NCBI GenBank assembly: GCA_934047225.1
Contig: OW203990.1
Location: 26,639,045-26,703,044, forward strand
DNA: 64,000 nucleotides
Direction of reading: 5' to 3'
Origin: Ypsolopha sequella
Lineage: Eukaryota > Arthropoda > Insecta > Lepidoptera > Ypsolophidae
Part shown: one piece after another, positions 56,263 through 64,000 of the stretch
How the letters are laid out: the number at the start of each line of letters is the position of its first letter
Numbering within the stretch: position 1 is the stretch's first letter
The notes under the pieces: model-generated
The model's input: the letters and a program-made list of their open reading frames with translations, nothing else
Told to the model about the DNA's origin: nothing
The model's database searches: none
Made by a program: the position numbers and the translations under genes

Positions 56263-56705
56263 GTTATCGCAGCCGGATATTGTAATACCCGCCTTTTTCT
56301 AATTAATCGAAACAGAACACTTAAATTCAAAATTCACTCAATAGTTATTCAAAAAAACCCTCAGAATATATTCCTTATTCTGAGACAAAACCTTATTACC
56401 TATGTATTGTGTAGTGTATGTTGCCATCGCAAAGTTTCCATTGGTTTCCGTAAATTAGAATTTCAAAAACTTCGAGTTGAAAAATTTTTTGTAAATTAGA
56501 ATTTCAAAAATATCAAGCTGAAAAATTTTTGAAATTCTAATTTGAGAAACCAATGGAAACTTTGTGAATGTTGTATACACAATACATAGATTGGTAATAA
56601 GGTTTTGTTGAATAACTATTGAGTAAATTTTGAATTTAAGTGTTCTGTTTCAATTAATTAGAAATTGGCGTGTTTTTCACAATCCGGCTGCGAAAGCACT
56701 CTTTT
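56263..56705. mobile_element. MITE family A, copy 4, enlarged
   Basis: Ends as in the other copies (TCGCAGCCGGATATTGTAAT). It contains an extra insert near 56370 with TATTCCTTATTCTGAGAC, a word also found in the TIR of the 13.6-16.6 kb element. Confidence 0.78.
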
Positions 56706-57687
56706 TAAGGTGAATCCTAAATTCAGGCGGACTGACCTGACCTCGGTGAAAAGGTGGCCCGGCCCGGTCCAAGTTTGTCCCGAAAAAGTCAATTGAATTA
56801 GTTCAAGAGATTTATGCAATAAATAGGTACAATGTACAATGTTACAATTTGATATTTCGACTTCTTTAATAAAGTCCTAATCACATCCTTCGAATAACAT
56901 TATTTTTTCATACTATTATTTCATAAAACTACCCATGATCGTTTCGTTCAACACAACACAACGGACTAACGGACCGCACGGACTAAGCCCGAAATTCGAA
57001 AAGATCCGAACAGTCCGCAGTCCGCGACTATCTAACGACTTAGGACTTTTTATAAATTTTCGGACTTTTATTTAGTACCTAGGTTTTATCATCCACGTAA
57101 AACCAATGGTAAAGCTTTTAATTTTTAAAGTACCTACCTAATATAAAAGTCTTTGTAGTTACTTAATTAGGTAGATAGATAGAGAAATGAGACGGTGATC
57201 AAAACAATGATGGAATTCTAAAAATATATTTGTTCAGGACTCCAAATTCACACTTTTAGAAAATAATTCAAAACGGACGAAAGTCTCAACTTTTAATAGA
57301 TCATAGACGTCTCTAAATACGTTAGCAGCAGGGACTATTTCGTTCACCGGTTGGCTGTATTTGCATAGTACAAAACTACAAATTAAATGAGTTATCTGTA
57401 CTTAACATTTTACTTTGTTGTTTCTGTTGGTTCTAATCTAAATTAGCGGTCATTGGCAGTTGGTACTCTTGGCTTTGGCTGGCGACCAGTGACGATTTGA
57501 CGAACATTGAACATTGATCGCAACGCAAACAAACATTGTTGGAGTGAGGTGAGCGAGACAAACATTGGATAAACGCTGCGTTGCCATTGGCTTACGCTCC
57601 CCAGTCTTTCTCTTTCTGTGAGTTTAAGTTGACGTGTGTTTACTTTTATTCGGTGACTATATTTGCCAAATATTGTGCAATTTCACA

Positions 57688-60509
57688 ATGTCATGGACTG
57701 CTGATGCTGTGTTGGAATTTTTAGAGCTCTATAGAGCAGAACAAATTCTTTGGTACCCTAAACACCCTTCACACAGAAATAGAAGTGAGGTAAACGAAGC
57801 ATGGATAAGGATACAAAATGCTTTGAGTATAGACTGTACAATCCCTGATTTGAAAAAAAAGAAGGAATCTTTGATGACCTCTTTTAGGTTTCATTACAAT
57901 AAGAAAAAACTTCAAGAATCGTATAGCACGAACTGGTTTGCATATTCATTAATGGAAAGTTTCCTTATTGAGAAATATGAAGTTTCTAAAAATCCACTTG
58001 AAACGGAGGTAAATCAAACATTTTTATTTTATTCAAATATTAATACTCACGTAAGTACATAATAAGGTACTTACCTATGTATTGATAAACTTATTTAGTA
58101 AATAAATTGAATATCTGGTAAATATTGTAGGTATCAAGAGGAAGAGGTGAAAGAGGTGTGTCAGGATCCTAGCAGAAGGAAATCTGTAATCAACCTACCC
58201 ATCTGGGAGACAGGCGTGATTATATATGTATGCATGTAGGTATATACTAAACATTGCAGTTAGACCCCAAGATTGGAAGTCTAAGATTAAAGCCAATTCC
58301 TATATGCAAACATTTGACAAATAGAAATGTTTGACACTTTATTGGTTTTGATAGATTTGATAACTCATATCTTGGAATGCTTTGATTATTATAATCAAAA
58401 GTTGGAATAATTGCAAGAAGTCTTTTTATTAAGTATCCTACAAATATTCTTTTTGTTTTGGTTTGGTAGGATTTATTTTACATTATTAGGTACCTAGCTA
58501 ATGGTATTAATATTATCCGAAATAAGCGTTGGGCGATCTAAAAATAATTTTAGATCTAATCTTACTTGGAGACCCCCTCGAAGGAAGAGGACAGCTCACA
58601 GGCAAAAATCACGAGGCCCACCATGCCTGGGACCGATGGATGGCGGTATATCCATCCCTAATAGCCGGGCTTTATATGGAACAGACTGGTGACGGGCAGC
58701 GGCGTCACTGGTGCGAGGGTTCCGGCACCGCGCTCACCAACCCGCCTGCCCAGCGTGTGTGAGTGAGTATGGGCAATTCTTCCAGGATGACCGCCGGGAG
58801 TGGCAAAGTCCTGGAAAGGCTTATGTCCAGCAGTGGACGAACTAGGCTGATGGATGGATGGATCTAAAAACAACATATTCTTACGATTGGCTGAGTGCTT
58901 AGAGCAGGCTGTGTGTGTTATCAACTCCACTTTTTTGTGGTAAAGAATCGATTTTGATCAAAATCTGTAATATTTTTCTTACATTTATATTCACTTGACA
59001 GTAAAAATTTACATTTTAGGGTTCCGTACCCAAAAAGTGCCAAACCGGAACCTATTACTAGGCCTCCGCTGCGCTGGGCTCCACTGTTTATCCGTCCGTC
59101 AGTTCATCTATCACAGGAAAGGGATTTACAGCTTGATTGGTACGGAACCCTAATTATGCGAGCCCGACTCGCTCTTGGCTTTTTCAATATTATTTGTAGT
59201 ACAGTCACGACCAGCGGTACTGCATTAGTTAGCCCCTATAGTGAAGGGTATAAATATGATAAGTACAAAGTCCAATGTGTATAGCTTGATGTGAGCTTCA
59301 CTGTACATACTCTAAAGAGTCTAAAGTAAAACAACAAAAATAATAAAAATTAGGTTATGTAACCAGAGGACCATAGATAATACACCCAGAACAGAGGACG
59401 CGATGATGAGGGTGGAGAATTGTTCGTTAGGCCCTACCATTTTACATAGTGCCTTGTTTTTTGTTGCCTAAATGTTGCTACGGCATCTTTATTTTTGTTA
59501 TTCACTAACAACATGTTATGTACTAATTACCCATCATTTGTTACATGTGACCCATTTTTTGTGTGTAAAAGTGTTTTCTTGAGGTTAGTTACAATGTAAT
59601 ATTAAAATCTTCCACGTGACAATATTATTTTTCATTTAAACATAAAATAAAAAAATATATATATCTTTATTGACCATAAAACATCATAAAATACAATGAG
59701 TATCTGACTCCTAGGAGTCAGCATATTCCCATAATTTCAGTTTGTTATAATAATAGCCAAAAAGGTACATACAAAACTATGAAACAATTTTTAATAATTT
59801 TTACTTAACTTAATGTTAGTATGTTAACAAAGTATGTTAATTTGACTGTACATTTTCTGCCATAAGACGATTCTGTCCAAAGTCGATTCTGTCCAATCAA
59901 GAATCTGCCGAAAACAGATTCTGCCGTACACCGACGGAGGGTTTTTAATTGTATTGTTTAGAGATACGGAACCCTTTGTGCGCGAGTCCGATTCGCACTT
60001 GGCCGTATTTATATTTTACTAATTCGTAATTCCCGAATTTGTTTTAGTTCTTTGATACTCCCACGTACAAGAGTCCGCTAAACAGACCATCGAGTTCTTG
60101 TCAGCAACAACAAAATAAAAAGTTCAGAGAAACTGAATCCTCGACTGATATAATTTATGCTAAAAAGCGGATGGATGAAGCGGTAACCTGCTTGAAACGA
60201 GCAACTACAGAGAAAAAAGATCATGATGAATACGATTTGTATGGACAACTTTTAGCGAAAAAACTGAGAAAATTAGACGAGAGGCAAAGGGACCATGCTA
60301 TGCATGACATCGACAACATAATGTTTCGAGCAAAGATGCAAAGTGACAGTTTACCACAAGTTGTCCATGTACAGTCTTCAAGGAGCTTTTCTACCTCGCC
60401 TGTGCCAAGAAAGGTTAATTCTCCAGTATTTATATCAATGGGACAACCGAACCAAAATCATTATGAAACTTTGCAGTATGAGGGAAATGCTGAAAGTCAT
60501 GCTCAATAG
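57688..60509 (+). CDS. MADF-BESS domain protein
   Basis: Exon 1 57688-58008 and exon 2 60048-60509, GT-AG, phase 0; 260 residues. Residues ~8-95 form a MADF domain (Myb/SANT-like DNA-binding): AVLEFLELYRAEQILWYPKH, HRNRSEVNEAWIRIQNAL, IPDLKKKKESLMTSFRFHYN and WFAYSLMESFLIE. A Gln/Ser-rich linker follows. Then comes a BESS-like protein interaction motif with YGQLLAKKLRKLDERQRDHA and DIDNIMFRAKM near residues 180-215. Such proteins are a large insect family of transcription regulators, and no specific orthologue is claimed. The start is chosen because MSWTADAVLEFL begins at the domain edge. An upstream in-frame extension exists but is unconvincing. Further small exons in the 2-kb intron cannot be excluded. 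Confidence 0.85.
58110..58250 (+). mobile_element. LINE-derived scrap in MADF intron
   Basis: Contains CTGGGAGACAGGCGTGATTA with TATGTATGCATG following, a string I know from lepidopteran RTE-like LINE 3' regions. Confidence 0.5.
58560..58865 (+). mobile_element. RTE-like LINE 3' tail in MADF intron
   Basis: It reads ... FFQDDRREW-like residues, then GKAYVQQWTN and a stop near 58848, with GTGACGGGCAGCGGCGTCAC upstream. It ends in a GATG repeat. The reading frame before it is short. Confidence 0.72.
59017..60005. repeat. GGTTCCGTACC / TCGCACTTGGCC repeat pieces
   Basis: Pieces at 59017-59180 and 59945-60005 match the 35.3-35.9 kb repeat. Between them is AT-rich sequence with an odd series GATTCTGTCCAA, GATTCTGTCCAATC, GATTCTGCCG near 59868-59925. 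Confidence 0.55.
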
Positions 60510-61043
60510 AAACAACTTATTTTTGGTTGATAAAAATATATATATATATAAAGTTCCTATAAAATTGGATATGTACCAATATAATTATTTTAATTTTCAC
60601 TGTACTTATATACTTGTGAATACAATGCTCTTATTGTCAAAATTATTTTCTTAGTGACTTGAAATGTTTTTAGGATCCCAACTCCGAATAGGCAAAACCA
60701 CAAACGGAGCCTTATAATTAGGGATAGGATAATCGGATCGATATATACCTAAAGTTGGGAAAATCCTTGAAAAAGTTTGTAGGTGTGGACTTGTGGAGTC
60801 GGATTCTTAAAATATTATTTATTTTGATAATTACGGAAATTAGGGCATTGCTTAAAACGTTACGATGATGTTCCTAATACTTACGTAGGGCGGCTGATAT
60901 GTAATCTCCTTGGTCAGAAATATATACAAAAATAATGCTGGCTGGTAAGGATTTATATTCGTCTGTTATTCTATTTTCAAAATGTATTACATTCATTTGT
61001 TTATTGCATCACGTTTATTTGTCTCCTACAATTGTTTCGAACA

Positions 61044-62085
61044 TGTCGGTAGAAAAAGTGAAAATGGATAAAATCGAGCAGCGTGCGGTGATTAAGTTTT
61101 TGACTAAAGAAGGGAATACGCCTTCGGAGATCAGACAGCGTATTCACGTGTGTTTGGCAGTTCGTGATCTTCCGAATTTGTTATAAAGTTTTGGTCAAGG
61201 CAGTTTAAATTAGGTCGTGAGAGCCTCGAAGATGATCCTCGTAGCGGAAGACCAGTTTCGGCCGTCACCGATGAAAATGTAGCCAGGGTGAAAAAAAAAT
61301 ATATTAGAGGACCGACGAGTGAAGCAGTGGGAGATAGCTAGAGATGTGGGCGTCAGTAAAGAGCGAGTCAATGAAATAATTCATGAGCATTTGAACATGT
61401 CCAAGGTTAGTGCACGTTGGGTCCCTAGAATGTTGACTGCATTTGACATGGAGAGGCGTGTCAAATATTGCGAAGAGTTTTTGGACATGAGTCGAGGGAA
61501 AGAGGAAGAAATAATTTCTAGAATTGTAACATGTGATGAGACTTGGATTCGACAATGGGACCCGGAAAGTAAGCAAGAGTCGTTACAGTGGAAATTTAAG
61601 GATGAGAAGCCGCCTCGGAAATTTAAGGTCTGTCCATCGGCCGGTAAACTTATGGCTACAATCTTTTGGGACACAGAAGGGATTTTGCTCATAGATTATT
61701 TACCGAAAAAAACTACAATGAATGCTGATTATTACTCAAACTTATTATATCAACTAAGAGAGACAATAAAAGAAAAACGGCGAGGTAAACTAAGCAAAGG
61801 AATTCTGATTTTGCACGATAACGCACCAGTGCATACCGCACGCACAACAAAGCTAGCAATTAAAGACAATGGCTTCGAAACCATTGACCACCCCCCTTAT
61901 AGTCCAGATCTACTAGAAACAGAAAAAACAGAAAATAGTCACAGGGGGCTAGATCTGATCTAGCCCCCTGTGACTATTTTCTGTTTAGACTTCTCAAGAA
62001 AGACCTCAGGCGACGAAGATTTATGACCGATGACGAAATGAAGGCAGCGGTTTCTGACTATTTTGACGACAAACCGTTTTTTTTT
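61044..62085 (+). pseudogene. Mariner transposase (DD34D type), broken
   Basis: Begins MSVEKVKMDKIEQRAVIKFL. Frameshifts fall near 61.15 and 61.30 kb. The best open part (61319-61963) holds MSKVSARWVPRMLTA, the catalytic VTCDETWIRQW and ILHDNAPVHTARTT, and PPYSPDL. Directly after SPDL an inverted duplication is inserted. Behind it the lost end continues APCDYFLFRLLKKDLRRR to VSDYFDD. It is a different mariner lineage from the 32.8-kb element. Confidence 0.86.
61900..61990. repeat. Snap-back inverted duplication in the mariner gene
   Basis: CAGAAAATAGTCACAGGGGG and CTAGATC are followed at once by the reverse complement GATCTAGCCCCCTGTGACTA and TTTTCTG. The right copy is the native coding sequence; the left copy is an inverted insert with no spacer. 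Confidence 0.88.
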
Positions 62086-62261
62086 TTTAATGGCTTAAAT
62101 TCAATATTTGAAAAATTTAATAAGTGCATTTTACTAGCAAAGGACTATATAGAAAAATTAAAAAAACTATCCAGTTACGTCTTTTCTTTCATAGTTAGGT
62201 AGGTTACTTTTCAGCCTCCCCTCGTAATAGATGTTACCGTAAATTTAAACTATTTAGAAAT

Positions 62262-62392
62262 ACCTAGGAAATTTATAAAATGCCAAGCTGATTTATCTAT
62301 TAGTTTATTTTATTTTATTTTTGATCGGCCTTCTGTTTTGCCTTTTGCTCTGTTCGGCCTAAATAAGCTTGGCATTTTATAAATTTCCTAGG
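62262..62392. mobile_element. Foldback MITE
   Basis: The arms are CCTAGGAAATTTATAAAATG with CCAAGCT, and the inverse at 62366-62392. Confidence 0.8.
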
Positions 62393-64000
62393 AATTGTAT
62401 TAAAGTCCTATTTTTTTTTTATAAAGAGTTTATAAAAGACACACTTGTCAAACAATATAGTAATAGTGCATAAAATATTTTTTTAAATCTTTTTGGTTGC
62501 AAATAAACATATTTTTATTTTTTTTATTTATTTAGACTCCACACCTACATACTTCTCAGTTTTTTCCAAATTTTTTGGATATCGATCCGATTATCCTATT
62601 CCTGCTTATAATGTTACTTGATATCCGTCTGTATGTCACTGCTCACAGATATCTAGCTCGTAGACATCTTTGGATATTTTTTGTAGAATATTGATCAAAA
62701 CCGATATAATACGAATATTGAACTGGAAAATAAATTAAATTATTTTTCATTCATGTAAAAGGAGATGTTTTTTTTTACCTTGGCATGTGAGGTGTCATTA
62801 TCTAGATCTCATATATTTTCTTCAAAAATAAAGAAATGTGGTGCCGTCAAATTTGTCGGTTTATTTTTTTTACTAACGACTATTTTTGTTACGGGGTCTT
62901 ATCTCAGTTAGACCATTTTGTTACGGGGTCTACCTCAAAAATGGAACTAGTTGGGAATTTGGAATTACTGTATGTTATGTACCATACACTGAATTTGAAT
63001 AACAAATACTGAAAATGCCGATTTATAATGTAGTTTTAGGGTTCCGTACCCGAATACCGGACCAACATAATTTTGTTTCATACATTTTCTAGATATTTAA
63101 TTAAAAGTTTGTAAGTACCTACCATGAAAGTAATAAAAGTTTATTTTACCTTTTTTACGTTCATGGTACCTACCTAATTTATTTTGAAATTATTAACTTA
63201 TTAAGAATGGTACCTAGGATCATTTGGGCGTGAGTGTATTCGCACTTGACCGGTTTTTATTAATCTTTCAAAGCCATAAATACGAGTAAGTAGGTATGGT
63301 AGGTATATTTATACCTATGTATAATTCGGTATTATTTATCATTATCAGATATTGGCCGTATCAAAGGCTCGATGGAGTGATTGCAATATGTCTATGACGT
63401 CATGCTGCATGTCATTTTGTGATGCGACCAACGTCATCACATCAACAATTTGGTTGCCTAGGTACTTAATGCTTTATCGGAATAAAATTAATAACCAAGA
63501 GAATATTACTCTTTTATCTATCATACAATATTATACTTATTAATGCTTAGTACAATGTCTAAAATGAGTGCTCGTCGTATAATGTATATACATACATATA
63601 TATATATATATGTATAGGTAAACACGTCAGTTGTGTAGTTTGACCGCTTAGTCATCTTATGCTGATGACATTCGTAGACTTTGTGTTGTGAAGTTTCTAA
63701 AACTTGCATCATACTTACATAGGTATAAACAATCATTTAGTAGGATTTATTTTGTAGGATTACAAATTTTGTAATCCTACTAAATAAAAATTATAAATAA
63801 ACCAATCCATCAGCCAATATCTGTCCACTGCTGGACATAGGCCTCTCCAAAGGCACGCCACATTTTTCTATCCTCGGCCATCCTCATCCAGCCACTACCG
63901 GCAATCTTATTTCTGATATTATTAGAGAATACAATCCCGGGATCCCAAATCTCGGGATCCCGGGATCCCGACCGTTTTCTGGCCTCGAAAATCCCGGGAC
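62393..64000. other. Right-edge spacer with repeats
   Basis: No gene is seen. It contains a repeat piece near 63037-63255 (GGGTTCCGTACC ... CGCACTTGACCGG), an AT dinucleotide tract near 63590-63612, an RTE LINE tail at 63800-63900 and the start of a CCCGGGATCCC-rich repeat at 63935-64000 that continues off the window. Confidence 0.6.
63800..63905 (-). mobile_element. RTE LINE 3' tail
   Basis: Reverse of the Q-Q-W-T tail (CAATATCTGTCCACTGCTGG, CATCCTCATCCAGCCACTAC). Matches 2190-2290 and 5231-5330. Same minus orientation. Confidence 0.78.

Larger units (their letters stand above)
54254..57687. other. Spacer between the THAP9-like and MADF genes
   Basis: No gene is seen. It holds MITE family A copies (54993-55207, 56263-56705), one foldback (55281-55444) and MITE family B copy 3 (55503-55667). 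The last ~900 bp before 57688 are AT-rich and include the probable promoter and 5' UTR of the MADF gene. Confidence 0.6.
60882..62226 (+). mobile_element. Second mariner transposon, disrupted
   Basis: TA-flanked ends CGTAGGGCGGCTGATATGTA and the inverse of TTACTTTTCAGCCTCCCCTCG. It is 1341 bp. The transposase on the plus strand is broken several times. Confidence 0.88.

Noticed and set aside
63560..63615. Palindrome of AT repeats
   Set aside because: A simple dinucleotide repeat that is self-complementary by composition.

Overview
The window is nuclear DNA from an insect, most probably a moth or butterfly (Lepidoptera). Genes are split by AT-rich introns with GT-AG boundaries. The best-conserved proteins read as insect orthologues (AP-1 sigma, FBXO9, the perilipin Lsd-2). 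The intergenic and intronic DNA is packed with repeats familiar from lepidopteran genomes: RTE-type LINE pieces ending in a Y-V-Q-Q-W-T type tail, a CR1/Jockey-like LINE tail, mariner elements and many short foldback (MITE-like) elements. There is no bacterial or organellar organisation. The species cannot be named from the sequence alone.

Layout. (1) 1-12.6 kb: the minus-strand gene FBXO9 (F-box protein 9). Its six recognisable coding exons lie at 11.2, 10.0, 8.1, 7.5, 6.9 and 1.1 kb, and its 3' end lies left of the window. The intron between the last two visible exons carries a dead RTE LINE, a ~40-bp minisatellite and several broken copies of the gene's own F-box exon. (2) 12.9-16.6 kb: a Tc1/mariner remnant and a ~3-kb element with long terminal inverted repeats that contains a decayed THAP-domain coding region. 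(3) 16.8-28.2 kb: the plus-strand AP-1 sigma adaptor gene, with two alternative last exons, each encoding a different 14-residue C-terminus. (4) 29.06-32.22 kb: a complete pogo-like DNA transposon (TA target duplication, matching ends, decayed DDD transposase plus PHD-like zinc finger). (5) 32.79-34.08 kb: a nearly intact mariner (DD34D). (6) 34-39 kb: repeat-rich spacer with foldback elements and one small basic exon-like ORF. (7) 39.0-47.7 kb: the minus-strand Lsd-2 gene, five coding exons (314 codons) and a 5' UTR exon. (8) 49.4-54.25 kb: a plus-strand gene of eight exons, fully open over 944 codons, for a THAP domain joined to a P-element-type transposase (THAP9-like), with one tandemly duplicated exon. 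(9) 57.7-60.5 kb: a plus-strand two-exon gene for a MADF-BESS protein. (10) 60.88-62.22 kb: a second, broken mariner containing a snap-back inverted duplication, then repeats to the right edge.

The host genes are unrelated in function (ubiquitin ligase receptor, clathrin adaptor, lipid-droplet coat, putative DNA-binding proteins) and form no operon-like unit. The most unusual points are the local amplification of FBXO9's F-box exon, the two exclusive AP-1 sigma tails, the intact P-element-derived gene with its duplicated exon, and foldback elements carrying tRNA-like cores.
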